The notes under the pieces: model-generated
Told to the model about the DNA's origin: nothing
The model's input: the letters and a program-made list of their open reading frames with translations, nothing else
The model's database searches: none
DNA from: Streptomyces sp. DSM 15324
Lineage (GTDB): Bacteria > Actinomycetota > Actinomycetes > Streptomycetales > Streptomycetaceae
Length of the DNA: 64,000 bases
Assembly (NCBI RefSeq): GCF_001514285.1
Contig: NZ_KQ949024.1
Span: 112,681 to 176,680, forward strand
Direction of reading: 5' to 3'
Shown: positions 54,966-64,000 of the stretch, piece after piece
Layout of the letters: each line of letters opens with the position of its first letter
Position numbering within the stretch: position 1 is the stretch's first letter
Made by a program: the position numbers and the translations under genes

Positions 54966-55832
54966 TCAGCCCGCAGCAGCCGGTCCGCCCGCCAGGAGGT
55001 TCGCCACGTGGCGGGCGGTGGTCGCGTCGCGGGCGGCCGTGAAGGGCAGGGAGTTGCCGCCGGTGATGCGGAACGGCTCACCGGTGAGGGTCAGATGGGC
55101 GCCGCCCGCCTCCTCGACCAGCAGCAGTCCGGCCGCGTGGTCCCAGGCGGCCTCCCAGGAGAAGGCTGTCGCGTCCAACTCGCCCCGGGCTATGGCGAGA
55201 TACTCCAGCCCGGCCGATCCGCAGGGGCGGGGCGCGACGCCCTCCGTGCGCAGCGCGAGCAGGGCGCGCTTCTGGTCGTCGGTGGTGTAGTCCGGGTGCG
55301 ACGTGGCCACCACCAGGTCACGGCCGGGCGCGGGCGGTCCGGCGAACAGCCGCTCCCCGTCGAGGAAGGCGCCGCCGCCGCGCACCGCGGTGGCGAGCCG
55401 GTCGCGGGCCGGGGCGTAGGTCCAGGAGGCGAGGAGGACACCGCGGTGGACGAGGGCGACCAGGGTGCAGAAGCCCTCCTCGCCGCGGACGAACTGCCGG
55501 GTGCCGTCGACCGGGTCGACGATCCACACCGGTGCGTCGCGCCGGATCGCCTCGTACGACGCCGGGTCGGCGTGGACCGCCTCCTCGCCGACGACGACCG
55601 AGCCGGGCAGCAGGGCACCGAGGACCCCGGTGAGGAACAGCTCGGCGCCCCGGTCGGCGTCGGTCACCAGGTCGTGGGGACCGCTCTTCTGGTCGACCTC
55701 GTGGTCGGCGAGCTGCCGGAAGCGGGGCATGATCTCGGCCGCGGCGGCCTTGCGGACCGCTTCCTCCACGTCGGCCGAGTGACGGGCGAGAAACGCGCCG
55801 AAGCCGTCGAGGGGCTCCCTGTCTTCGATCAT
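54966..55832 (-). CDS. Inositol monophosphatase family protein (histidinol-phosphatase-like)
   Basis: 288 aa. Mg-dependent phosphatase with GEEAVHADP near 82, WIVDPVDGTRQFVRG (the DPIDGT motif) near 105, and SWEAAWDHAAGLLLVEEAGG near 225 (WDxAAG). Family members dephosphorylate inositol-1-phosphate, PAP, fructose bisphosphate or histidinol phosphate; substrate is not decided here. ATG at 55832 has GGAG 4-5 bases upstream; monocistronic. Confidence 0.9.
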   Translation of the reverse strand: MIEDREPLDGFGAFLARHSADVEEAVRKAAAAEIMPRFRQLADHEVDQKSGPHDLVTDADRGAELFLTGVLGALLPGSVVVGEEAVHADPASYEAIRRDAPVWIVDPVDGTRQFVRGEEGFCTLVALVHRGVLLASWTYAPARDRLATAVRGGGAFLDGERLFAGPPAPGRDLVVATSHPDYTTDDQKRALLALRTEGVAPRPCGSAGLEYLAIARGELDATAFSWEAAWDHAAGLLLVEEAGGAHLTLTGEPFRITGGNSLPFTAARDATTARHVANLLAGGPAAAG

Positions 55833-55932
55833 GTCTCCATGAGAGCACGCCCCACTGACAATCCGGACCCGGCCGGTGCACTCCGGGCGGAATCGGGATG
55901 AAGAACGGGTGCGGGGCCCGCACGGCTCACCC

Positions 55933-56248
<316 letters not shown>

Positions 56249-56276
56249 CCCGGCAGGCTAGCCGCCCGGGCCGGGC

Positions 56277-57542
56277 TCACGCGGGTTGCGGAGTGAGGCG
56301 TTTGTGGCCCTTGCGGTCGTAGTAGCGGGTCATCGAGAAGCCGAAGACGAGGGCGAGGGCCGTGCCGATCGCGATCATGATCCAGGAGCGGGTCAGTCCG
56401 GCGTCGCCGCGCGCGTCGAAGAAGAGGATGGCGCGGACACCGTCGCTGAGCTGGCGCATGGGCTCGAAGTTCGCCAGGAAGCGGTAGAAGTCGGGCACCG
56501 CCTGGAGGGGGACGGTGGCGCCGGAGGACGGCAGGCCGAGGACGATGAAGACGAACAGGGACACCAGCTGGCCGACGCCGCCGAAGGCCGCGTTGATGGC
56601 CTGGACGCCGAGGCCGACGGCGAGGGTCGCGCAGTAGGAGTAGATCCACAGCAGGGGCAGGTGCGAGGCGTCCATGTCCAGGATCGCCACACAGGCGAGC
56701 ATCACCAGCGAGACACTGACGAGGGTGATGCCGGCGGTCATCACCATCTTCAGCAGCAGGGTCTGGGTGCGGTCGATCGGCACGGTGGGGCGGCGGGTGT
56801 GCCAGGGGCCGATCTCGTTGTCGGCGTAACCGAGGGCGGTGTCCACGCCGTTGCTGATGACATTGCCGCCCATGAAACCGGCGAGGACGAGGAGCAGGGT
56901 GTAGTAGAAGGCGGTCAGACCGAGACCGCTGTGGGTGCCGATGGGGTGCCCGACCCGGGTGACGACGTTCACGGGGTCGGCGAGCAGCAGGGCGGTCGTG
57001 GAGTCGGCGGCCGGGGCGGCGGCGGTGAGCTGCTTGCCGATGGTCAGGGAGACCTGGTGGGCCGCGCTGGTGGTGATCCGGCTCGCCAGGGAGGAGCCGA
57101 GGCTGCCCTTGCCTGGGTTGGTGAGGGTGGTGATCGTCGGCCGCACGGTGGCGTGGGTGGTGGTGAGCGCGGTGAGGGAGTCGGTGAAGTCGGCGGGGAT
57201 GACGAGCGCGCCGTACACCTTCCCGGAGTCCAGTTCGTCCTGGGCCTCGGCGCGGCCGAGGAGGCGCCAGTCGACGGAGCCGCCCCCGGTGTCGGCGGCG
57301 ATGGCGGCGGCGGCCTGGGTGCCCAGGTTCTGCCGCTGCCCGGCGGGCGGGGCGCCCGTGTCGCTGTTGACGAGGGCGACGGGCAGGTCGCGCAGGTCAC
57401 CGTTGGGGTTGACGATGCCGCCCATGTAGAGGAGGGACAGCAGCAGGGCGAGCAGTCCGGTCAGGACCGTGGGCAGCAGCCACAGCTTGGGGCGGCCCAG
57501 CAGGGTGCGGGCGCGGGCCTCGGGGGCGGCGGATTCGGGCAT
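56277..57542 (-). CDS. YhgE/Pip-family (DUF3533/SNG1-like) membrane protein, ABC-2-like
   Basis: 421 aa. One membrane segment near 23-42 (VLTGLLALLLSLLYMGGIVNP), a soluble extracellular region of about 150 residues (YGALVIPADFTDSLTALT), then five C-terminal membrane helices and a short basic tail. This is the YhgE/Pip or DUF3533 build, related to ABC-2 transporters but without ATPase. Such proteins are linked to phage infection or antibiotic/lipid export; the role here is unknown. It is divergent from the lipoprotein gene over a 215-bp leader with an AT-rich patch near 57570. Confidence 0.85.
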   Translation of the reverse strand: MPESAAPEARARTLLGRPKLWLLPTVLTGLLALLLSLLYMGGIVNPNGDLRDLPVALVNSDTGAPPAGQRQNLGTQAAAAIAADTGGGSVDWRLLGRAEAQDELDSGKVYGALVIPADFTDSLTALTTTHATVRPTITTLTNPGKGSLGSSLASRITTSAAHQVSLTIGKQLTAAAPAADSTTALLLADPVNVVTRVGHPIGTHSGLGLTAFYYTLLLVLAGFMGGNVISNGVDTALGYADNEIGPWHTRRPTVPIDRTQTLLLKMVMTAGITLVSVSLVMLACVAILDMDASHLPLLWIYSYCATLAVGLGVQAINAAFGGVGQLVSLFVFIVLGLPSSGATVPLQAVPDFYRFLANFEPMRQLSDGVRAILFFDARGDAGLTRSWIMIAIGTALALVFGFSMTRYYDRKGHKRLTPQPA

Positions 57543-57757
57543 GGCTCTCCGTAGGTGACTGGTCGTGGTGCCAATTTATCCCCGTACACCCGAAAAATCC
57601 GACGATATGTCAGGAGGGGTGCGCCTTCTCGTGCCCCTTCGTCACCACGCGTGCACGCTGCGAGTTTTCGCTTCCGCCCCACAGGGAGTCGTGTGACACT
57701 GGCGTCCTTGTCCGCACTGCGGGCTGCTGTCCGCACCGTCCCCCACGAAAGTGCGCC

Positions 57758-58432
57758 GTGCGTTCTCTTCCACTGCCGCTCGCCCTCACCGCGCGTCTGA
57801 CCCCGGTGGCCGTGCTGGCCTGCGCGGGCTGGGTGCTGTCCTCCGGTCCGGACGCCGACGCCCAGGACACCTCGGCCAACGGCACCCAGCAGACCCAGTC
57901 CGAGAAGAAGGCCGACGGCGGCCCGTCCGACCCCGCCGCGTCCAGGAAGACGTACGACACCGCTCTCGCGCCCTGCACGAGCGTGGCCGTCAAGACGATC
58001 ACCTCGCTGGTGCCGGGCGCCAAGACGGCCGGCAAGGAGATCCCCTCCACGGATACCAGGCTGCGCCGCACCTGCTCCTGGAACGCGCTCAAGGGGTTCG
58101 ACTACCGCTGGCTCGACATCTCCTTCGAGATCACGGACTCCGACGCGGCGGCGCAGTCGTCGTACACGGACCGGCTGAAGGAGAAGAGCGGCGGCGGCGC
58201 GGTGCCGGGCCTCGGCGACGCCGGGTACTCCGTGGTGAACCTGACCACGGAGGACAAGCAGCAGACCCGCGAGGGCACCGTCATCGCCCGGGTCTCCAAC
58301 GCGCTGGTCGTCGTCACCTACAACGGCAGCGACTTCGAGACGAAGAAGGCCCCCGGCACGGATGTGATCAACACGGGGGCGATCAAGGCGGCGAAGGAGG
58401 CCGTGGCGGCGCTCCGGACGAGCGCCGGCTGA
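57758..58432 (+). CDS. DUF3558-like lipoprotein
   Basis: 224 aa. GTG start gives VRSLPLPLALTARLTPVAVLACAG; the VLAC lipobox places the lipid-modified Cys at about residue 22. A short disordered Ser/Gln/Lys region (to about 65) is followed by a globular domain (LAPCTSVAVKTITSLVPGA, then CSWNALKGFDYRWLDISFEI) typical of the DUF3558/LpqB-like actinobacterial surface lipoproteins of unknown function. Two Cys in the domain may pair. The ribosome site is weak. A long hairpin follows the stop. Confidence 0.75.
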   Translation: MRSLPLPLALTARLTPVAVLACAGWVLSSGPDADAQDTSANGTQQTQSEKKADGGPSDPAASRKTYDTALAPCTSVAVKTITSLVPGAKTAGKEIPSTDTRLRRTCSWNALKGFDYRWLDISFEITDSDAAAQSSYTDRLKEKSGGGAVPGLGDAGYSVVNLTTEDKQQTREGTVIARVSNALVVVTYNGSDFETKKAPGTDVINTGAIKAAKEAVAALRTSAG

Positions 58433-58443
58433 GCGGCCCGTGC

Positions 58444-58494
58444 CACGGCGACGGCCCAAGGAGCCCCGCTCGGGGTCCTTGGGCCGTCGCCGTG
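58444..58494. terminator. Long bidirectional hairpin between convergent genes
   Basis: CACGGCGACGGCCCAAGGA (58444-58462) pairs perfectly with 58476-58494; the enclosed GCCCCGCTCGGGGT adds a further CCCC/GGGG stem. It lies between the lipoprotein stop (58432) and the transporter stop (58537). Confidence 0.9.
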
Positions 58495-58520
58495 TTGCTG
58501 TGTCGCCGTGTTGCTGTGTC
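58489..58520. repeat. 16-bp tandem duplication next to the terminator
   Basis: GCCGTGTTGCTGTGTC is present twice in perfect tandem (58489-58504, 58505-58520); the first copy overlaps the terminator arm. Confidence 0.9.
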
Positions 58521-58536
58521 GCGGCGTCGCCGCGGG

Positions 58537-60066
<1,530 letters not shown>

Positions 60067-60197
60067 GGGCAGGCCAATCAAACGAGGGCGGATCCGGAAA
60101 GGCCGTGCGGGTCTCCGGCCCCTCCCCGGGACGGCGGGGAGGGGAGAACTGGAGTGGGGGGAGGGGGAGTTGCTCCTGCTGATACCGGGGCGCCGGG

Positions 60198-61217
60198 TCA
60201 GCCGTTGACGGCGGGGATGACCGTCGTGCCGTACGCGTCGATGACCTTCTCGCGCGCGTCGTGCATGTCGTAGACGGCGAACTGGTCGACGCCCAGCGCG
60301 CGCAGGGCGTTCAGCTTCTCGATGTGCTTCTCGACGGGGCCGATGACGCAGAACCGGTCGACGATCTCGTCGGGCACGAACGCGGTGTCGGGGTTGTCGC
60401 TGCGGCCGTGGTGGGAGTAGTCGTACCCCTCGCGGGCCTTGATGTAGTCGGTGAGTTCCTCGGGCACCTGGGAGGAGTGCGCGCCGTACTTGGACACCAG
60501 GTCGGCGACGTGGTTGCCGACCATGCCGCCGAACCAGCGGCACTGGTCGCGGGCGTGGGCGAGGGCCTCGGGCGAGTCGTCGTCGGTGACGTAGGCGGGG
60601 GCGGCGACACAGATCTTCACGTCACCGGGGTCCCGGCCGGCCGCGACCGCCGCGTCCTTGACCGCCTTCACCATGTACTCGGTGAGGTACAGGTCGGAGA
60701 GCTGGAGGATGAACCCGTCGGCCTCCTCACCGGTCATCTTCAGCGCCTTCGGCCCGTACGCGGCCATCCAGACGGGAAGCTCGGCGCCCTCCTTGATCCA
60801 GGGGAACCGGATCACCGTGCCGCCGAGGTCCGCCTCCTGGCCCGAGCCGAGGGCGCGGATGACCTTCATGGCCTCGCTGATCCGGGCGAGGGTGTTCGGG
60901 GCGCGGCCGGCCACCCGCATCGCGGAGTCGCCACGGCCGATGCCGCAGACCGTGCGGTTGCCGAACATGTCGTTGAGGGTGGCGAAGGTGGAGGCGGTGA
61001 CCTCCCAGGTGCGGGTGCCCGGGTTGGTCACCATCGGCCCGACGGTCAGCCTGCTGGTGCCGGCCAGGATCTGGCTGTAGATCACGAACGGTTCCTGCCA
61101 CAGCACGGCGGAGTCGAAGGTCCAGCCGTAGGTGAAGCCGTTGTCCTCCGCGCGTTGCATCAGCTCGACGACCTTCGAGGCCGGCGGGTCGGTCTGCAGG
61201 ACGAGTCCGAAGTCCAT
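60198..61217 (-). CDS. LLM-class F420-dependent oxidoreductase (TIGR03842-type)
   Basis: 339 aa TIM-barrel of the luciferase-like monooxygenase family (MDFGLVLQTDPPASKVVELMQRAEDNGFTYGWTFDS, WMAAYGPKALKMTGEEADGFILQ). Members of this particular group accompany hydantoinase genes in actinobacteria and are predicted to use F420 or FMN. It could reduce or oxidise a pyrimidine or hydantoin ring in the pathway; not demonstrated. ATG at 61217 has AAGGGTG 6 bases upstream. Only 11 bases separate it from the dihydropyrimidinase stop, so they are co-transcribed. Confidence 0.87.
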   Translation of the reverse strand: MDFGLVLQTDPPASKVVELMQRAEDNGFTYGWTFDSAVLWQEPFVIYSQILAGTSRLTVGPMVTNPGTRTWEVTASTFATLNDMFGNRTVCGIGRGDSAMRVAGRAPNTLARISEAMKVIRALGSGQEADLGGTVIRFPWIKEGAELPVWMAAYGPKALKMTGEEADGFILQLSDLYLTEYMVKAVKDAAVAAGRDPGDVKICVAAPAYVTDDDSPEALAHARDQCRWFGGMVGNHVADLVSKYGAHSSQVPEELTDYIKAREGYDYSHHGRSDNPDTAFVPDEIVDRFCVIGPVEKHIEKLNALRALGVDQFAVYDMHDAREKVIDAYGTTVIPAVNG

Positions 61218-61228
61218 GGGCACCCTTC

Positions 61229-62632
61229 CTAGGTGAGGTACTGACAGGTGGAGCGCGGGGTGTAGACGCCGTGGCCCGCGCGTCCGGTGTACTCCCGCTC
61301 GGTGATGACGAGTTCGCCCCGCGACAGGACCGTCTCGACCCGGCCGGTGAGCCGCCTGCCCTCGTACGCCGAGTAGTCGACGTTCATGTGGTGGGTCTCG
61401 GCGGAGACCGTCTGCTCGGTGTGCGGGTCGTAGATCACGACGTCCGCGTCGGCGCCGGGGGCGATGGTGCCCTTCTTCGGGTACATGCCGAACATCCGGG
61501 CCGGGGTCGCGCAGGCGATCTCGATCCAGCGGCGGCGCGTGATGTGCCCGTCGACGACGGCCTGGTGCAGCAGGTCCATCCGGTTCTCGACGCCCGGCAG
61601 ACCGTTGGGGATCTTGGAGAAGTCGCCGCGCCCCAGTTCCTTCTGCCCCACGAAGCAGAACGGGCAGTGGTCCGTGGAGACGACCTGGAGGTCGTTGGTG
61701 CGCAGGCCCTGCCACAGCTTGGCCTGGTGCTCCTTCGGCCGCAGCGGGGTGCTGCACACGTACTTCGCACCCTCGAAGTCCGGTTCGGCGAGGTTGTCCG
61801 TCGACAGGAACAGGTACTGCGGGCAGGTCTCGCCGAAGACGTTCAGCCCCTCGTCGCGCGCCCGGGCCAGCTCCGCGACCGCCTCCATCGCCGAGACGTG
61901 CACGACGTAGAGCGGGGCACCGGCGACCTGGGCGAGCCGGATCGCGCGATGGGTGGCCTCGGCCTCCAGGAGGGCCTTGCGGACCTCGCCGTGGTAGCGC
62001 GGGTCCCGCTCGCCGCGGGCCAGCGCCTGCTCCACCAGGACGTCGATGGCGATGCCGTTCTCGGCGTGCATCATGATCAGGCCGCCGTTGTCGGCGGAGC
62101 GCTGCATGGCGCGCAGGATCTGGCCGTCGTCGCTGTAGAAGACCCCCGGGTAGGCCATGAACTGCTTGAAGGAGGTGACGCCCTCCTCCACCAGGTGGTC
62201 CATCTCCTTGAGCGTCTCCTCGTTCACATCGGAGACGATCATGTGGAAGGCGTAGTCGATCGCGCAGGTGCCCTCGGCCTTGGCGTGCCAGGCGTCCAGG
62301 CCGTCGCGCAGGCTCCGGCCGACGCTCTGCACCGCGAAGTCCACGATCGTGGTCGTACCGCCCCAGGCGGCGGCCCGGGTGCCGGTCTCGAAGGTGTCGG
62401 AGGCGAAGGTGCCGCCGAACGGCAGCTCCATGTGGGTGTGGGCGTCGACCCCGCCCGGGATGACGTACTTCCCGGTGGCGTCGATGACCTGCCCGTCGGT
62501 CCAGGCCTCGGCGGCGGGGGTGCCGGAGGCGGCGAGAGCGGCGATACGGCCGTCCTCGATCAGGACGTCGGCGTGGATCTCGTCGGACGCGGTGATGACG
62601 AGACCGCCGCGGATGATTTTACGGCTGCTCAT
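61229..62632 (-). CDS. hydA: Dihydropyrimidinase (D-hydantoinase)
   Basis: 467 aa amidohydrolase. GGVDAHTHM (HxH metal ligands, about 58-66), carboxylated Lys in TSFKQFMAYPG, VVHVSAMEA, and VVSTDHCPF with catalytic Asp mark the hydantoinase group. It opens dihydrouracil or 5-substituted hydantoins to N-carbamoyl-amino acids, which the next gene product hydrolyses. ATG at 62632 has GGAG about 10 bases upstream. Upstream lies a 98-base gap with a palindromic intergenic repeat. Confidence 0.94.
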   Translation of the reverse strand: MSSRKIIRGGLVITASDEIHADVLIEDGRIAALAASGTPAAEAWTDGQVIDATGKYVIPGGVDAHTHMELPFGGTFASDTFETGTRAAAWGGTTTIVDFAVQSVGRSLRDGLDAWHAKAEGTCAIDYAFHMIVSDVNEETLKEMDHLVEEGVTSFKQFMAYPGVFYSDDGQILRAMQRSADNGGLIMMHAENGIAIDVLVEQALARGERDPRYHGEVRKALLEAEATHRAIRLAQVAGAPLYVVHVSAMEAVAELARARDEGLNVFGETCPQYLFLSTDNLAEPDFEGAKYVCSTPLRPKEHQAKLWQGLRTNDLQVVSTDHCPFCFVGQKELGRGDFSKIPNGLPGVENRMDLLHQAVVDGHITRRRWIEIACATPARMFGMYPKKGTIAPGADADVVIYDPHTEQTVSAETHHMNVDYSAYEGRRLTGRVETVLSRGELVITEREYTGRAGHGVYTPRSTCQYLT

Positions 62633-62676
62633 GTTTCCGGCTCCGGAGAGGTAGGAGGTCGGGTGCGGGTCGGTGG

Positions 62677-62717
62677 GGGCTGGTCGCGCAGTTCCCCGCG
62701 CCCCTGCCGGGGCGCGG
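62677..62717. repeat. Streptomyces-type intergenic repeat with hairpin
   Basis: GGCTGGTCGCGCAGTTCCCC followed by GCGCCCCTGCCGGGGCGCGG is a sequence I recognise as a widespread Streptomyces intergenic repeat. CCGCGCCCC (62696-62704) and GGGGCGCGG (62709-62717) form a 9-bp hairpin with TGCC loop, placed between the beta-ureidopropionase stop and the dihydropyrimidinase start. It may end or process transcripts. Confidence 0.7.
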
Positions 62718-62730
62718 GTGCCGCCCTGAT

Positions 62731-63573
62731 CTACGGCGCTGTCAGCGGACCGTACGCCTCCGGGCGGCGGTCGCGGTAGAACTGCCAGCGGTCGCGGACC
62801 TCGCGGAGCTTGGCCATGTCCAGGTCGCGGACGACGAGTTCGCTCTCCTTGTCGCTCGCGACCTCGCCGACGAACTGCGCCTCCGGGTCCACGAAGTAGG
62901 AGGTCCCGTAGAAGTCGTTGTCGCCGAGCTCCTCGATGCCGACCCGGTTGATCGCACCGACGAAGTACTCGTTGGCGACGGCCGCCGCCGGCTGCTCCAG
63001 CTGCCAGAGGTAGGCGGACAGGCCGCGGGAGGTGGCCGAGGGGTTGAAGACGATCTCGGCGCCCGCGAGGCCGAGCGCCCGCCAGCCCTCGGGGAAGTGG
63101 CGGTCGTAGCAGATGTAGACGCCGATCCTGCCCACGGCCGTGTCGAAGATCGGCCAGCCCGCGTTCCCCGGGCGGAAGTAGAACTTCTCCCAGAAGCCCT
63201 TGACCTGCGGGATGTGGTGCTTGCGGTACTTGCCGAGGTAGGAGCCGTCGGCGTCGATCACCGCGGCGGTGTTGTACAGGACGCCCGGCTGCTCCTCCTC
63301 GTACATCGGGAGCACCAGGACGATGCCGTGCTCCCGGGCGAGGGCCTGGAAGCGCTGGACGATCGGGCCGTCCGGGATCTGCTCGGCGTACTCGTAGAAC
63401 TGCGGGTCCTGGACCTGGCAGAAGTAGGGCCCGTAGAAGAGCTCCTGGAAGCACAGGACCTGGGCGCCCTGCGCGGCCGCGTCGCGGACCGCCTGCTCGT
63501 GCACCTGGATCATCGATTCCTTGTCGCCGGTCCAGGCCGTCTGGAACACGGCGGCGCGGATCACTCTGCTCAT
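62731..63573 (-). CDS. Nitrilase-superfamily amidohydrolase, beta-ureidopropionase-like
   Basis: 280 aa. The Glu-Lys-Cys triad is E44 (LCFQELFYGPYFC), K118 (YRKHHIPQVKGFWEKFYF) and C155 (GVYICYDRHFPEGWR). The motifs match N-carbamoyl-beta-alanine amidohydrolase (beta-ureidopropionase) and close relatives, which release beta-alanine, CO2 and NH3. ATG at 63573 is chosen since GGAGG lies 6 bases upstream; four codons further out another Met is possible. It is the first gene of the catabolic operon; a candidate regulator gene lies just upstream. Confidence 0.92.
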   Translation of the reverse strand: MSRVIRAAVFQTAWTGDKESMIQVHEQAVRDAAAQGAQVLCFQELFYGPYFCQVQDPQFYEYAEQIPDGPIVQRFQALAREHGIVLVLPMYEEEQPGVLYNTAAVIDADGSYLGKYRKHHIPQVKGFWEKFYFRPGNAGWPIFDTAVGRIGVYICYDRHFPEGWRALGLAGAEIVFNPSATSRGLSAYLWQLEQPAAAVANEYFVGAINRVGIEELGDNDFYGTSYFVDPEAQFVGEVASDKESELVVRDLDMAKLREVRDRWQFYRDRRPEAYGPLTAP

Positions 63574-63634
63574 CGGGACCTCCACTCGCTCGGTGTGAGA
63601 GGACCTTAGAAAGCCCGCGCGCCCGCTTTGAGTG

Positions 63635-63681
63635 GCACGGTGTCACGTCTGGGGCAGCTGGGCGTGCCACCGTGTCACGTC
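63635..63681. promoter_or_regulatory. Two CACNGTGTCACGTC direct repeats, candidate operator
   Basis: GTGTCACGTC occurs at 63640-63649 and at 63672-63681, 32 bp apart (three helical turns), each preceded by CAC plus one base. They lie 62-108 bases before the beta-ureidopropionase start and between that gene and the PucR-type gene. A pathway regulator is the likely ligand; which one is inferred. Confidence 0.5.
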
Positions 63682-63765
63682 CGCCAGGGCCCATGTTTCA
63701 CCGCCGTTTTCGCAGGTCGTTGCATGTTTCGGGGCTGTTGCCCGGGGCTGCCGGGACCGAGGGGG

Positions 63766-64000
63766 TCAGGCTTGCTGGGCGTCGTGCGCGAGCAGCGCGA
63801 TATGGACCGAGGCGGCCTGTTCGAAGTCGTCCAGGTCCACTCCGAGCCGGGCCTGTATCGCCTCCAGGCGGCGGTAGAGGGCGGGCCGGGAGACGTGGTG
63901 GAGCTGCGCGGTGCGGGACTTGTTGCGGCCGGTGGCGAGATAGGTGCGCAGCACGGCGAGGAGGTCGTCGCCGGCCGCGCGGAGCAGTCCGTCCAGCTCG
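63766..64000 (-). CDS. PucR-family transcriptional regulator, C-terminal end only
   Basis: The last 77 codons of a gene that continues beyond the window. VLRTYLATGRNKSRTAQLHH, then VSRPALYRRLEAIQARLG, is the PucR C-terminal helix-turn-helix. PucR-type proteins control purine and pyrimidine catabolism, which matches the downstream hydantoinase operon. Stop at 63766-63768. Confidence 0.88.
   Translation of the reverse strand, partial: ELDGLLRAAGDDLLAVLRTYLATGRNKSRTAQLHHVSRPALYRRLEAIQARLGVDLDDFEQAASVHIALLAHDAQQA

Noticed and set aside
54197..55042. Repetitive open frame on the + strand across the repeat field
   Set aside because: Starts antisense within the oxidoreductase gene, ends antisense within the phosphatase gene and has no ribosome site; openness follows from the 36-bp period.

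Overview
The window is high-GC DNA with strong third-position GC bias, many GTG/TTG starts and gene families typical of Streptomyces: a whiE-type spore pigment polyketide synthase, an ethylmalonyl-CoA pathway cluster, a class F sortase, a SpoIIE-type phosphatase and F420-type oxidoreductases. I see no rRNA, tRNA, CRISPR array, phage or insertion sequence. It reads as a chromosomal segment of a Streptomyces or close relative.

Layout. 1-4.2 kb: the end of a DppA-type D-aminopeptidase gene, then a reactive-sulfur module (metallo-beta-lactamase/rhodanese fusion, TauE-type exporter, rhodanese membrane protein). A CsoR-family repressor with a CstR-like Cys pair is in the same module, and palindromic ATACCC-N4-GGGTAT operators sit in front of both outward transcripts. 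4.2-14 kb: a methyltransferase, a SpoIIE/RsbU-type phosphatase cut by an in-frame TGA, a SRPBCC protein, a radical SAM protein behind a LexA-type box, a secreted alpha/beta hydrolase, an orphan DMATS-type prenyltransferase and a HEAT-repeat protein. 14.3-25.2 kb: the ethylmalonyl-CoA pathway (double 3-hydroxyacyl-CoA dehydrogenase, TetR regulator, ccr, meaA, beta-methylmalyl-CoA lyase, MaoC hydratase, acyl-CoA dehydrogenase) followed by psd-pssA. The ccr promoter carries a perfect 15-bp inverted repeat in its spacer. 25.4-35 kb: housekeeping and stress genes, including ADP-ribosylglycohydrolase, Nudix, Sir2, Ogt, Ada-AlkA and Lpd. 35-41.2 kb: a large Tat-exported GH2 beta-galactosidase and a secreted M1 metallopeptidase.

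41.4-51.2 kb is the spore pigment region: FAD hydroxylase, SchA/CurD-like protein, cupin, KS-alpha, KS-beta/CLF, ACP, aromatase and cyclase, with a convergent O-methyltransferase. A class F sortase and a secreted protein with a duplicated sorting-like motif lie between the hydroxylase and the core genes. 51.2-58.4 kb: a beta-helix protein, macro-domain protein, carotenoid-type oxidoreductase, degenerate repeats, an inositol-monophosphatase-like enzyme, a gamma-glutamyltransferase relic, a YhgE/Pip membrane protein and a lipoprotein. 58.5-64 kb: a pyrimidine/hydantoin catabolic cluster (NCS1 transporter, LLM oxidoreductase, dihydropyrimidinase, beta-ureidopropionase, PucR-type regulator).

The items most worth a second look are the CstR-type module with its altered metal ligands, the nonsense codon in the SpoIIE-type gene, the sortase/substrate pair inside the whiE region, the operator-in-promoter at ccr, and the collapsed gamma-glutamyltransferase. 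All domain calls are by eye from translated sequence; no database search was run.
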